DNA from: an uncultured Clostridia bacterium
Lineage (GTDB): Bacteria; Bacillota; Clostridia; Oscillospirales; Acutalibacteraceae
Assembly (NCBI GenBank): GCA_947170465.1
Contig: CAMVTS010000015.1
Span: 1 to 46,029 of the forward strand
Reading direction: 5' to 3'
DNA: 46,029 nt
Numbering within the stretch: position 1 is the first letter of the stretch; the number at the start of each line of letters is the position of its first letter. Positions 33,141 to 41,669 of the stretch are shown piece by piece. The position numbers and the translations under genes were made by a program. The notes under the pieces were generated by a model. The model saw only the letters and a program-made list of their open reading frames with translations, made no database searches and was not told the origin of the DNA.

Positions 33141-34283
33141 TTACAGAACGCGAACTCTGACAACGCCGTCGATGGCTTCGAGCTTGTCGGTCGGTGCGTC
33201 GCCGGTGATGTCGATAATGGTGTAAGCGTAGTCGCCGCGGGTCTTGCTCGCCATGTTGACGACATTCGCCTTGATTTCGCCGAGAACATTGGAAATCATC
33301 TCGGGAACGTTCTTGTGGAGCACACAGATTCTCTTGTCGCCTGCTCTTGCGGCGGTCACGTTCGGATAGTTGACGGAGTTGATGATGTTGCCGTTCTCCA
33401 GATATTCCTTAATCTGGTCGCAAGCCATCACCGCGCAATTATCCTCGGATTCGGGCGTGGAAGCGCCGAGATGAGGCAGAACAATCACATTCTCCTCGCC
33501 GAGAATCATATCGTTGCCGAAATCGGTCACATACTTGGCAACCTTACCGGTTTTGAGAGCAGCCAGAACCGCTTCGCAGTTCACCAGGCCGTCACGGCTG
33601 TAGTTGAGAATACGCACGCCGTCTCTCATCTTCTCAATCATTTCCGCGTCAACCATGTCCTTGGTTTCGGGCGTAAGCGGAACGTGAATAGTGAGGTAAT
33701 CGCAGTTGGTCATAACCTCCTCGTTGCTCTTCATGAACTTGAAGTGAGGATTGAGCTTCAGCGCGTTGGGAACAGACATGAAGGGGTCAAAACCGATAAC
33801 CTTCATACCCAAAGCGACAGCCGCGTTCGCTACCAGAATACCGATAGCGCCCAGACCGATAACACCGAGGGTTTTGCCGCTGATTTCGGGGCCGACAAAC
33901 TGGCTCTTGCCCTTTTCGACCATCTTGCCGACAGCGTCGCCGTTACCCTTGAGGGTCTTAGCCCAGTCGATACCCTCGACAATCTTTCTGGAAGAAAGCA
34001 GGAGACCGGCGAGCACGAGTTCTTTTACCGCGTTGGCGTTGGCGCCGGGAGTGTTGAATACGACAATACCCTGATTGGCACACTTATCCTTGGGGATATT
34101 ATTGGTGCCTGCGCCGGCTCTGGCAATCGCGAGAAGGTTGCTGCCGAACTCCATATCGTGCATAGCAGCGGAACGAACCAGAATCGCGTCGGGATTTTCT
34201 ACCGCGTCAGCGCAGTTGTAGTCAGCGCCGAGACGCTCGGTGCCGATGGCAGCGATTTTATTCAATTTCAGTACGTTGTACAT
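33141..34283 (-). CDS. serA: D-3-phosphoglycerate dehydrogenase
   Basis: This catalyses the first step of serine synthesis, 3-phosphoglycerate to 3-phosphohydroxypyruvate with NAD. The NAD site is GVIGLGAIGILVANAA. The catalytic arginine lies in LNYSRDGLVN and the catalytic histidine in VLPHLGAST. A C-terminal ACT domain (about 310-380) probably binds serine for feedback. At 380 residues it is the short type. AAAGGATG precedes the ATG. serC lies upstream in the same transcript; a hairpin (34312-34336) stands between them. Confidence 0.93.
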   Translation of the reverse strand: MYNVLKLNKIAAIGTERLGADYNCADAVENPDAILVRSAAMHDMEFGSNLLAIARAGAGTNNIPKDKCANQGIVVFNTPGANANAVKELVLAGLLLSSRKIVEGIDWAKTLKGNGDAVGKMVEKGKSQFVGPEISGKTLGVIGLGAIGILVANAAVALGMKVIGFDPFMSVPNALKLNPHFKFMKSNEEVMTNCDYLTIHVPLTPETKDMVDAEMIEKMRDGVRILNYSRDGLVNCEAVLAALKTGKVAKYVTDFGNDMILGEENVIVLPHLGASTPESEDNCAVMACDQIKEYLENGNIINSVNYPNVTAARAGDKRICVLHKNVPEMISNVLGEIKANVVNMASKTRGDYAYTIIDITGDAPTDKLEAIDGVVRVRVL

Positions 34284-34311
34284 GGAACATCATCCTTTAC
34301 ATTATGATATG

Positions 34312-34336
34312 CAGGGCGACCGCTCGGATCGCCCTG
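34312..34336 (-). promoter_or_regulatory. Hairpin between serC and serA
   Basis: CAGGGCGA and TCGCCCTG form a perfect 8-bp stem with a 9-base loop. No T-run follows on the minus strand, so it more likely affects mRNA processing or stability than termination. Confidence 0.4.
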
Positions 34337-34352
34337 TCAGAATTATCGGAAA

Positions 34353-35438
34353 TTATTTATTCTCCGCCTCGAACTTCTTCATGAAGTCAACCAGCGCGAC
34401 AACACCCTCATAGGGCATTGCGTTGTAGATGGAAGCTCTCATGCCGCCGACGGTGCGGTGACCTTTGAGGTTCACCAGACCAGCCTCAGTGGATTCCTTG
34501 ACAAACTTCGCGTCGAGGTCGGCGTTGCCGGTAACGAAGGGAACATTCATCAAAGAACGGTCCTCGGGAACAACGGTGCCCTTGAACATCTCGGAGCTGT
34601 CGAGGAAATCGTAGAGGAGCTTTGCCTTCTTCTCGTTGAGCTCCTTCATCTTCTCCAGACCGCCGACGTCGTTCTTAATCCACTCAAGAACGAGCTTTGC
34701 GATATAGATAGCGTAGCAAGGCGGTGTGTTGTAGAGAGAATCCGCGTCAGCGTGAACCTTATAGTTGAGCATGGTGGGCGTGATGTCCATCGCGTTGCCA
34801 ATCAAATCCTCGCGGATAATGACAATGGTAACGCCTGCGCCGGACATGTTCTTCTGAGCGCCTGCAAAGAGCATACCGAACTTGGAAACATCCAGCGGCT
34901 CGGAAACAACGCAGGAGGAGATATCCGCAACCAGCGGAATGTCGCCGGTGTCGGGCAGCTCGTGATAAACGGTGCCGTAGATGGTGTTGTTCATGCAGAT
35001 ATATACATAGTCAGCGTCCTCGCGGAACATAGACTTGTCGGTCTTGGGAATGTAAGTAAAGGTCTTGTCTGCGGAAGAAGCAACTGCCTGCGCGTCGCCG
35101 TAGCGCTGCGCTTCCTGGAGCGCCTTTTTCGCCCACTGACCGGTAACAATGTAGTCAGCCTTGTTGTTCTTGTTCATGAGGTTGAGAGCTACCATTGCAA
35201 ACTGAGTGGAGCCGCCGCCCTGCAGGAACAGTACCTTGTAGTTGTCGGGAATGTTCATCACTTCTCTGAGAAGCGCCTCAGCGTCCTTGATAATCTTATC
35301 AAAGGTCTTGCTGCGGTGGGACATTTCCAGTACGCTCTGGCCGCTGCCCTCGTAGTCGAGCATCTCGGCTGCCGCTTTTTTCAGTACAGCCTCCGGCAAC
35401 ATGGAGGGACCTGCGGAAAAATTGTAAACTCTTGCCAT
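34353..35438 (-). CDS. serC: Phosphoserine aminotransferase
   Basis: The PLP enzyme transfers an amino group from glutamate to 3-phosphohydroxypyruvate, the second step of serine synthesis. It starts YNFSAGPSMLPEAVL and has LQGGGSTQFAMVALNL. The PLP lysine is in AGAQKNMSGAGV. GHRTVGGMRASIYNAMP is the family C-terminal signature. The length of 361 residues is normal. A near-perfect promoter lies at 35511-35539. Confidence 0.96.
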   Translation of the reverse strand: MARVYNFSAGPSMLPEAVLKKAAAEMLDYEGSGQSVLEMSHRSKTFDKIIKDAEALLREVMNIPDNYKVLFLQGGGSTQFAMVALNLMNKNNKADYIVTGQWAKKALQEAQRYGDAQAVASSADKTFTYIPKTDKSMFREDADYVYICMNNTIYGTVYHELPDTGDIPLVADISSCVVSEPLDVSKFGMLFAGAQKNMSGAGVTIVIIREDLIGNAMDITPTMLNYKVHADADSLYNTPPCYAIYIAKLVLEWIKNDVGGLEKMKELNEKKAKLLYDFLDSSEMFKGTVVPEDRSLMNVPFVTGNADLDAKFVKESTEAGLVNLKGHRTVGGMRASIYNAMPYEGVVALVDFMKKFEAENK

Positions 35439-35510
35439 TGTCTAAAACTCCCTTTTTAAAGTTTTGAGCTGATGGCTCCATAAAACCATTCTGCCCTATT
35501 TTACTGTATT

Positions 35511-35539
35511 ATTATACGCCTTCAAGTGCTTCTTGTCAA
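35511..35539 (-). promoter_or_regulatory. Consensus sigma-A promoter for serC-serA
   Basis: On the minus strand TTGACA (35534-35539) and TATAAT (35511-35516) are separated by exactly 17 bases. This is the only full consensus promoter seen in the window, and it lies just after the argF stop codon. Confidence 0.88.
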
Positions 35540-35590
35540 TATTTTTTGCTTTATTTAGTTAAAGTTTTAACAGAGTAGAGAGTAGTATGA

Positions 35591-36514
35591 TTACTCCTGC
35601 TCCTGTCTGTCGAGCATACACTCGACCAGCACCGCCTTCTGGGCGTGCAGGCGGTTTTCGGCTTCCTCAAAGATTTCTTCGGCGTGCGCCTCAAAAACCT
35701 CGGCGGTGATTTCCTCACCTCTGTGCGCCGGCAGACAATGCAGCACCATGCAGTCGTCGTTGGCGTTTTTGAGAAGTTCGTCGTTAATCTGGTAGCCGGC
35801 AAAGGCGGCTTCGCGGATTTTCTTTTCTTCCTCCTGTCCCATGGAAGCCCACACGTCGGTGACAAGCACATCGGCGTTTTTGGCGGCTTCCGCAGGGTCG
35901 GTGACGATTTCAAACTTGTCGCCGAACTGCTTGCCGAATTCCAGAATATGCTCCGGCGGCATATAGCCGGCAGGACAAGCCGCTGAGAAGCTCATGCCGG
36001 TACGCAGTGCGCCGACTATCAGGCTGTTCATCATGTTGTTGCCATCGCCGATAAAGCACATTTTCAATCCTTCGAGCTTGCCTTTGAACTCACGGATTGT
36101 CATGAAGTCAGCGAGCACCTGGCAGGGGTGGCAGTAGTCGGTCAGACCGTTGATAATCGGAATGGAGCCGTACTGCGCGAGGGCTTCAACCTCCTCCTGC
36201 GCGAAGGTACGAATCATAATCGCGTCCAGAAAACGCGAGAGCACACGCGCGGTATCCTGTACCGGCTCGCCTCTGCCAATCTGCAAATCGTTGGCGCTGA
36301 GGAACAGCGGATAACCGCCGAGCTGGGTCATGCCGACCTCAAAGGACACGCGGGTACGGGTGCTGGACTTTTCAAAAATCATGCCGAGGGTTTTGCCCTG
36401 AAGCAGCTTGTGCTCAATGCCGTGCTTCTGCTCGTATTTGAGCTGGTCAGCGAGGTTCAGGGTACGGGTGATGTCCTCGGTACTCCAGTCCTCGAGCTTC
36501 AAAAGATGTTTCAT
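35591..36514 (-). CDS. argF: Ornithine carbamoyltransferase
   Basis: It joins carbamoyl phosphate to ornithine to give citrulline. The carbamoyl-phosphate loop is KSSTRTRVSFE, and the ornithine-binding HCLPAHRG is near the C-terminus; the middle has DYCHPCQVLAD. The length of 307 residues is normal. Its ribosome binding site GGAGG is formed by the last codons of argD, four bases upstream, so the two are coupled. The biosynthetic rather than catabolic role is inferred from the arg cluster. Confidence 0.95.
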   Translation of the reverse strand: MKHLLKLEDWSTEDITRTLNLADQLKYEQKHGIEHKLLQGKTLGMIFEKSSTRTRVSFEVGMTQLGGYPLFLSANDLQIGRGEPVQDTARVLSRFLDAIMIRTFAQEEVEALAQYGSIPIINGLTDYCHPCQVLADFMTIREFKGKLEGLKMCFIGDGNNMMNSLIVGALRTGMSFSAACPAGYMPPEHILEFGKQFGDKFEIVTDPAEAAKNADVLVTDVWASMGQEEEKKIREAAFAGYQINDELLKNANDDCMVLHCLPAHRGEEITAEVFEAHAEEIFEEAENRLHAQKAVLVECMLDRQEQE

Positions 36515-36518
36515 AATG

Positions 36519-37691
36519 TTACTCCTCCAGTGTATTTTTCAAGATGGTAATGGCTTCATCTATGTTTTCTTTGGTAATCGTCAGCGGCGGCAGCATGCGC
36601 AGCACATCCTTAGCGGTGATAATCAGCAAGCCGTTCTGTACGCATTTCGCGGCGATGTCGTGGGCGTCCTGCTCAATCTCAATGCCGACCATCAGTCCCA
36701 TGCGGCGGACGTTCTTCACCGCCGGAATGGTGCGGAGCTGCTGCTCTAAGTAATCGCCTTTTTCGCGGACTTCCTGTAAAAACGCTTCATCGGAAACGGT
36801 GTCAATCACATAATTCGCGCCGGCACAGACCACCGGATTCGCGCCGAAGGTCGAGCCGTGGGTAGAAGGCGTCATCACGCCGCTGAGCTTCTCGCCGCAG
36901 ACGCAGACGCCAATCGGCAAGCCGCCGCCGAGTCCCTTTGCCGCTGTGAACAAATCCGGCTGAACGCCGTAGTTCTGGAAGGCAAAGAGCTTGCCGGTTC
37001 TGGCAACGCCGGTCTGCACCTCGTCGATAATGACGAGAATATCGTTGTCGTTACAGTAGTCGGCAAGCGCCTTTACGTAGTCTTTATCGAGAATATTCAC
37101 GCCGCCTTCGCCCTGGATAAGCTCCAGCATAACGGCGCAGGTCTTGTCGGTGACGGCTGCTTTGAGCGCGTCCATATCGCCTGCCTCCACAAAGGAAAAG
37201 CCGTCGGTGAAGGGGAAGAAATAGTTGTGGAACACGTCCTGACCGGTCGCGGACAGGGTGGTGACGGTTCTGCCGTGGAAGGAGTTGCGCAGGGTAATGA
37301 TTTCGCTGCGCTCGGCGCCGTATTTGTCAAAGCTGTATTTGCGCGCGATTTTGATGGCACATTCGTTGGCTTCTGCGCCGCTGTTGCCGAAGCAGACCTT
37401 TGACATGTTGGTGAGCTTGCAGAGCTTTTCGGCAAGCTGTGACGGCTGTGCGCTGTAGAAGTAGTTGGACATGTGCTGAATCGTCTGCGCCTGCGCGGTA
37501 ATCGCCTGCACCCAGCCCTCGTCGCAATAGCCGAGACTGTTGACGCCGATACCGGACGAAACGTCAATATAACGCTTGCCGTCCTCATCATAGGCGACAG
37601 CGCCCTTGCCCTTCGCAAGCGCCACGTCGTACCGTCCGTAGGTATGCATGATATATTGTTGGTCGAGTTCTTTGGTGGATTGTGGTGTCAT
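36519..37691 (-). CDS. argD: Acetylornithine aminotransferase
   Basis: The PLP enzyme converts N-acetylglutamate semialdehyde to N-acetylornithine. The family signature is present: FGNSGAEANECAIKIAR, IDEVQTGVARTG and the PLP lysine in FTAAKGLGGGLPIG. It has 390 residues. ATG 37691 with AAAGG upstream is preferred to the in-frame start 14 codons earlier. The left arm of a repeat element (37719-37749) begins 28 bases upstream, so its leader is partly repeat DNA. Confidence 0.94.
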   Translation of the reverse strand: MTPQSTKELDQQYIMHTYGRYDVALAKGKGAVAYDEDGKRYIDVSSGIGVNSLGYCDEGWVQAITAQAQTIQHMSNYFYSAQPSQLAEKLCKLTNMSKVCFGNSGAEANECAIKIARKYSFDKYGAERSEIITLRNSFHGRTVTTLSATGQDVFHNYFFPFTDGFSFVEAGDMDALKAAVTDKTCAVMLELIQGEGGVNILDKDYVKALADYCNDNDILVIIDEVQTGVARTGKLFAFQNYGVQPDLFTAAKGLGGGLPIGVCVCGEKLSGVMTPSTHGSTFGANPVVCAGANYVIDTVSDEAFLQEVREKGDYLEQQLRTIPAVKNVRRMGLMVGIEIEQDAHDIAAKCVQNGLLIITAKDVLRMLPPLTITKENIDEAITILKNTLEE

Positions 37692-37718
37692 TGTAATAAA
37701 TACCTTTCTTTGTGAAAT

Positions 37719-37950
37719 AGTGGTAAGTGGCAAGTGATAAGTGGTAAGTTGCTCATTGCCATAACACAGTGCTAAATATAAGGTCTTTTATTTAAAGAAA
37801 TCATGAGTGCGTTAATCATTTTTGAAACTTCTCTTGTCAGATTCATAGATTTTTTCCAAACGCTTAAATCTTCGTAACTATAAACCGTTGACATTTTCCA
37901 GAAACCTCTCCGTACATTCACTTATCACTTGTCACTTGTCACTTGTCACT
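37719..37950. repeat. Heptamer-arm element carrying a four-helix-bundle remnant
   Basis: The left arm (37719-37749) is built of AGTGGTA/AGTGGCA/AGTGATA units. The inverted right arm (37918-37950) reads on the minus strand as three AAGTGAC units and one AAGTGAT, ending AAGTGA. Between the arms is a truncated S23-like gene on the minus strand. The right arm contains the stop codon of the GNAT gene. This is the clearest element of the family, which recurs at 4094, 20946 and 24913. Confidence 0.75.
37772..37894 (-). pseudogene. Truncated four-helix-bundle (S23/IVP-like) protein
   Basis: A 40-residue ORF starts MSTVYSYEDLSVWKKSMNL and continues TREVSKMINALMISLNK. The first 20 residues match the start of four-helix-bundle proteins first known from 23S rRNA intervening sequences (typical opening YxDLxVWQKSxxL). 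Family members usually have about 115-125 residues, and the conserved later part with the QxRRAAxSIxxNIAEG region is absent, so this is a 5' remnant. A possible ribosome binding site (GGAGAGG) lies upstream. It sits inside the heptamer-arm element. Confidence 0.6.
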
Positions 37951-38362
37951 GATTATCATACGAAAACACAAACACATCTTCCCTCTTCTTGAATCCGAAA
38001 TTCTTCCAGAAGTTCTGACCGGTTTCGTTGTTCCGGTAACAGAAGATGTGGGTTTTATCGATGCCGTCATTTGTTATCATTTCAATGGCTTTTTCGGCAA
38101 GGCGGTGACCGATACGGCGGCGGCGGTATTCCGGAAGCACCGCCATGTGATGGATAAAGCCGCGTCTGCCGTCGTGTCCGGCGAGGACGGTGCCGACGAT
38201 TTTGCCGTCAACCACCGCAACCTGACTCATGCCGGGGTTGCGGTCGAGATAGCGTTCAATCTGACTGCGTTCATCCGCCTTGGAGAGCGCTCGTTTGGTC
38301 GTTATCTGCCACATCGCGAAAATCTCATCATAATCTTCTTTTGTCATGGGGCGTATCATCAT
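37946..38362 (-). CDS. GNAT family N-acetyltransferase
   Basis: It transfers an acetyl group from acetyl-CoA to an unknown amine. QVAVVDGKIVGTVLAG (beta strands) and HHMAVLPEYRRRRIGHRL (motif A, the acetyl-CoA pyrophosphate loop) are clear, and the last part FWKNFGFKKRE is typical. It has about 138 residues. GGAGG is only one base from the first ATG (38368), so ATG 38362 or 38359 is the likelier start. Its stop codon is inside the repeat arm at 37918-37950. It lies in the arg cluster, 39 bases after argB, but a role in arginine synthesis is not shown. Confidence 0.8.
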   Translation of the reverse strand: MMIRPMTKEDYDEIFAMWQITTKRALSKADERSQIERYLDRNPGMSQVAVVDGKIVGTVLAGHDGRRGFIHHMAVLPEYRRRRIGHRLAEKAIEMITNDGIDKTHIFCYRNNETGQNFWKNFGFKKREDVFVFSYDNQ

Positions 38363-38401
38363 CAGCATCCCTCCGGAAAGAATGAATTGTTACAAACGGA
38401 A

Positions 38402-39253
38402 TCAGTAGAACATGGTGCCGATACCTTCGTCGCTGAAAAGCTCAAGGAGAATAGAGTGCTCCAGTCTGCCGTCAATGATATGGGCGCGGTTGACGCCGTT
38501 GCGTACCGCTTCGACGCAGCAGTCGATCTTAGGAATCATGCCGCCCTTGATAATGCCGTCGCGTTTGAGCATAGGCACCTCGCTGACGTTGACGACCGGA
38601 ATCAGGGAATCGTCGTCGTGAACGTCGCGGAGCAGACCGCGGATATCGGTCATGAGAATCAGTTTTTTCGCGCCGACCTTGGCGGCAATCTGCGCCGCGG
38701 CTAAATCGGCGTTGATGTTGTAGACGTTGCCGTCGTAGCCGCCCGCGACGGTGGCGACAATCGGGATATAGCCGTCGTCCATCACCATTTTCAGCGGTTC
38801 GGGATTGACCTCGCGGATTTCTCCGACAAAGCCGAGGTCATGAGCGGAAGCCATCTTGTCCGCCATCAGCAGTCTGCCGTCCAGACCGCACATACCCAGC
38901 GCCTTGCCGCCGTGGCTTTCGAGCAGCTGAACAAGGCTCTTGTTGACCTTGCCTGCGAGCACCATCTGCACAATCTCAATCGTCTCCTGGTCGGTGACAC
39001 GCATGCCGTCCTTGAATTCGCTCTTTTTGCCGACAGCGTCGAGCATGGCGTTGATTTCGGGACCGCCGCCATGTACCAGAATGACCTTGATGCCGACCAG
39101 CTGCATGAGCACCAAGTCGCTCATGACAGCGGATTTGAGGTTTTCGTTAATCATCGCGTTGCCGCCGTATTTGACGACAATCGTTTCTCCGACAAATTTT
39201 TTGATATAGGGCATCGCCTGGATTAAGACCTTCGCCCGTTTTTGATTATCCAT
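38402..39253 (-). CDS. argB: Acetylglutamate kinase
   Basis: It phosphorylates N-acetylglutamate, the second step of arginine synthesis. VVKYGGNAM, VLVHGGGPEIN and the Lys-containing KGGMIPK near residue 215 are typical of the amino acid kinase fold. It has 283 residues. An N-terminal helix of about 20 residues (KVLIQAMPYIKKFVG) like that in arginine-inhibited kinases is present, which suggests feedback inhibition. I chose ATG 39253, six bases after TTGGAG, over the in-frame TTG at 39265. Confidence 0.95.
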   Translation of the reverse strand: MDNQKRAKVLIQAMPYIKKFVGETIVVKYGGNAMINENLKSAVMSDLVLMQLVGIKVILVHGGGPEINAMLDAVGKKSEFKDGMRVTDQETIEIVQMVLAGKVNKSLVQLLESHGGKALGMCGLDGRLLMADKMASAHDLGFVGEIREVNPEPLKMVMDDGYIPIVATVAGGYDGNVYNINADLAAAQIAAKVGAKKLILMTDIRGLLRDVHDDDSLIPVVNVSEVPMLKRDGIIKGGMIPKIDCCVEAVRNGVNRAHIIDGRLEHSILLELFSDEGIGTMFY

Positions 39254-39292
39254 GTCAATCTCCAATGTTCTTTATATTCCTAAACACTGTAG

Positions 39293-39313
39293 TGACAGCG
39301 CTCGTGGCTGTCA
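39293..39313 (-). promoter_or_regulatory. Leader hairpin between argJ and argB
   Basis: TGACAGC and GCTGTCA form a 7-bp stem with a 7-base loop in the 123-base gap between argJ and argB. A TATAAT on the minus strand (about 39347-39352) precedes it, so argB may have an extra promoter; no good -35 is seen. Confidence 0.35.
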
Positions 39314-39376
39314 TTGCAACCGCAAAGGTCTCCTCTACAGATTCTATTATACGTTTATCTTAACCGTCAGCCGCCT

Positions 39377-40606
39377 TTACGTCCGGTAATCGCCGTTGAT
39401 TTTAACGTAGTCGTAGGTGAGGTCGCAGCCGTAGGCTTCGGCGGTGCCGTCGCCGTCGGCAAGGCTGACAAGGATATCAATTTCCTTTTCGAGCAGGATT
39501 TCCTTTGCCTTGTCCTCGTCAAAGGCGAGTCCGCAGCCGTCCTTGCAGACCAGGATTTCTCCCTTTGCCGAACGGTAGGAAACGTCGATTTTCTTCACGT
39601 CCACTTCAGCGCCGCTGTAGCCTATGGCGCAGAGGATTCTGCCGCAGTTGGCGTCCGCGCCGAACATTGCCGCCTTGACAAGGCTGGAACAAATCACGCT
39701 CTTGGCAATCACTTTGGCGGTCGGCTCGTCCTTGGCGCCGCTGACCTGACAAATCACCAGACGGGAAGCGCCTTCGCCGTCGGAGGCGAGCTTTTTGGCG
39801 ACCGCCTTGAGGGCTGCGGTAAGCGCTTCGGTAAAAGCGCGGTAATCCGCGTTTTTCTCAGTAACCGGGGTGTTTCCGGCAAGACCGGACGCCATGATGG
39901 CTAGGGTGTCGTTGGTAGAGGTGTCGCCGTCCACGCTGACCATATTGTAGCTCACGTCCGCCGCCTCGACCAGCGCTTCATGCAGCATATCCGCTGAAAT
40001 CGCCGCGTCGGTGGTGACAAAAGAGAGGGTCGTACCCATGTTGATATGAATCATGCCGCTGCCCTTGGCAATGCCGCCAATCGTGACGGTTTTGCCGCCG
40101 AGGGTCAGCTGCACTGCCCATTCCTTGCGGACGGTGTCGGTGGTCATAATCGCTTCGGCAGCGTCGGTGCCGCCTTCCTTGGTGAGCTTGCCTTTGAGCG
40201 CATCCACACCCTTTGCAATCGGTTCAATCGGCAAAGCCTGACCGATAACGCCGGTGGAAGCGACAATCACGTCGTTTTCATCCACGTCAAGCGCCTCGGC
40301 GGCTAAGCGGCACATTGCGGCGGCTTTTTCGTAGCCGTCGGGGTTGCAGGCGTTGGCGTTGCCGGAATTGACAATCACTGCCTGCGCCACGCCGTTTTGC
40401 AGATGCTCTCGGGTGACATAAATCGTGTCGGATTTGACAAGGTTGCGCGTGAAAATCGCCGCCGCCTGACAGGGGCACTCACAATAAATCATTGCCAAAT
40501 CGCGTTTGGTGGTATTGGACGGCTTAATGGACGCGCAAACGCCGCCGGCGACAAAGCCGAGCGGTGACGTCACGGAACCGCCCTTGACAAAGGTAAAATT
40601 GTTCAT
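39377..40606 (-). CDS. argJ: Bifunctional glutamate N-acetyltransferase / amino-acid acetyltransferase
   Basis: ArgJ moves the acetyl group from acetylornithine to glutamate (step 5) and may also make acetylglutamate from acetyl-CoA (step 1). The autocleavage region is KGSGMIHINMGTTLS: the nucleophilic threonine is kept, but the residue before it is glycine rather than the common alanine. GDTSTNDTLAIMASG and CGRILCAIGYSGA are typical. It has 409 residues. ATG 40606 follows GAGGA. With ArgJ the pathway is cyclic; no argA or argE is present. Confidence 0.95.
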   Translation of the reverse strand: MNNFTFVKGGSVTSPLGFVAGGVCASIKPSNTTKRDLAMIYCECPCQAAAIFTRNLVKSDTIYVTREHLQNGVAQAVIVNSGNANACNPDGYEKAAAMCRLAAEALDVDENDVIVASTGVIGQALPIEPIAKGVDALKGKLTKEGGTDAAEAIMTTDTVRKEWAVQLTLGGKTVTIGGIAKGSGMIHINMGTTLSFVTTDAAISADMLHEALVEAADVSYNMVSVDGDTSTNDTLAIMASGLAGNTPVTEKNADYRAFTEALTAALKAVAKKLASDGEGASRLVICQVSGAKDEPTAKVIAKSVICSSLVKAAMFGADANCGRILCAIGYSGAEVDVKKIDVSYRSAKGEILVCKDGCGLAFDEDKAKEILLEKEIDILVSLADGDGTAEAYGCDLTYDYVKINGDYRT

Positions 40607-40618
40607 AATTATCCTCAA

Positions 40619-41656
40619 TTAAAACGCCGGCGGAACGATAACCAGTCCGGTTTTCTCGTCCAGTCCGAAGATGATGTTCATGTTCTGAATCGCCTGACCG
40701 GCAGCGCCCTTGACCATGTTGTCAATCGCCGCGCAGGCAACCAGCTTTCCTGCGCGCTTGTCGTGATGAATCGACACGTCGCAGAAGTTGGAATAGCGGA
40801 CGTTGTGGATGTCGGCGCACTTGCCGTCGTCGAGCAGACGGACAAAGAATTCGTCCTTGTAGTAATCCTCATACGCCTTGCGGATTTTCTCAAAGGTCAC
40901 GCCGGGCTTGATATCGGCGTAGACCGTCGCGAGAATACCGCGGTTGACCGGCAAGAGGTGCGGCACAAAGGTAATCGTCACATCCTCGCCGCTGAGCTTG
41001 GAGAGCGTCTGCTCAATCTCGGGCGTATGGCGGTGGGAAGCGACCTTGTAGGCATGGAAGCCCTCGTTGAGCTCCGGAAAATGATTGCCCTGGGTGGGCT
41101 TTCTGCCGGCGCCGGTCACGCCGCTTTTGCAGTCGCAGATAATGCCCTTGGTCTCAATCAGACCGTTGGCAATCGCCGGCGCAATCGCCAAGGGCGAACA
41201 GGTGGTATAGCAGCCGGGATTGGCAATCAGCTTTTTGCCCTTGATGTTCTCTCTGAAAAATTCCGGCAAGCCGTAAACGCTCTGCTCATGGAGCGCCTTG
41301 TCCAAGAAGGTGCCGCCATACCATTCGGTGTATTCCTCCTCGCTCTCCAGGCGGAAATCCGCGCCGAGGTCAATGAAGGCTTTTCCGGCGAAAATACATT
41401 TTTCAGCCAGTTCCTGCGAAAGTCCATGGGGCAGCGCCGCGAAAATCACGTCGCTCTTCTCGACAACCGCGTCCTGGTTCTCGCAAATCATATCGTTTAA
41501 AAAGGCGTAGGACGGATAAACATCGCTGAGCTTCTGTCCCTCAAAGGAAACAGAGCTGATGGCGGCAACCTCCGCCTCCGGATGGGCGGTCAGCAGCCTT
41601 ACCAGTTCAGCGCCGGCATAGCCCGTCGCGCCGACAATTCCTGCTTTTATTTTCAT
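40619..41656 (-). CDS. argC: N-acetyl-gamma-glutamyl-phosphate reductase
   Basis: It reduces acetylglutamyl phosphate to the semialdehyde with NADPH. The Rossmann loop is GIVGATGYAGAELVRLL, and the active-site cysteine is in ANPGCYTTCS. SGVTGAGRKP and HRHTPEIEQ are typical. It has 345 residues. The ATG at 41656 has AAGGA nine bases upstream; two earlier in-frame starts lie on or before that site. It begins 13 bases after argH and ends 12 bases before argJ. Confidence 0.95.
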   Translation of the reverse strand: MKIKAGIVGATGYAGAELVRLLTAHPEAEVAAISSVSFEGQKLSDVYPSYAFLNDMICENQDAVVEKSDVIFAALPHGLSQELAEKCIFAGKAFIDLGADFRLESEEEYTEWYGGTFLDKALHEQSVYGLPEFFRENIKGKKLIANPGCYTTCSPLAIAPAIANGLIETKGIICDCKSGVTGAGRKPTQGNHFPELNEGFHAYKVASHRHTPEIEQTLSKLSGEDVTITFVPHLLPVNRGILATVYADIKPGVTFEKIRKAYEDYYKDEFFVRLLDDGKCADIHNVRYSNFCDVSIHHDKRAGKLVACAAIDNMVKGAAGQAIQNMNIIFGLDEKTGLVIVPPAF

Positions 41657-41669
41657 TTCATTCATTCCT

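Noticed and set aside
37719..37950. Heptamer arrays considered as a CRISPR array or plasmid iterons
   Set aside because: Units are 7 nt with no spacers, occur in inverted pairs and at several sites between ordinary genes, with no cas or replication gene nearby.
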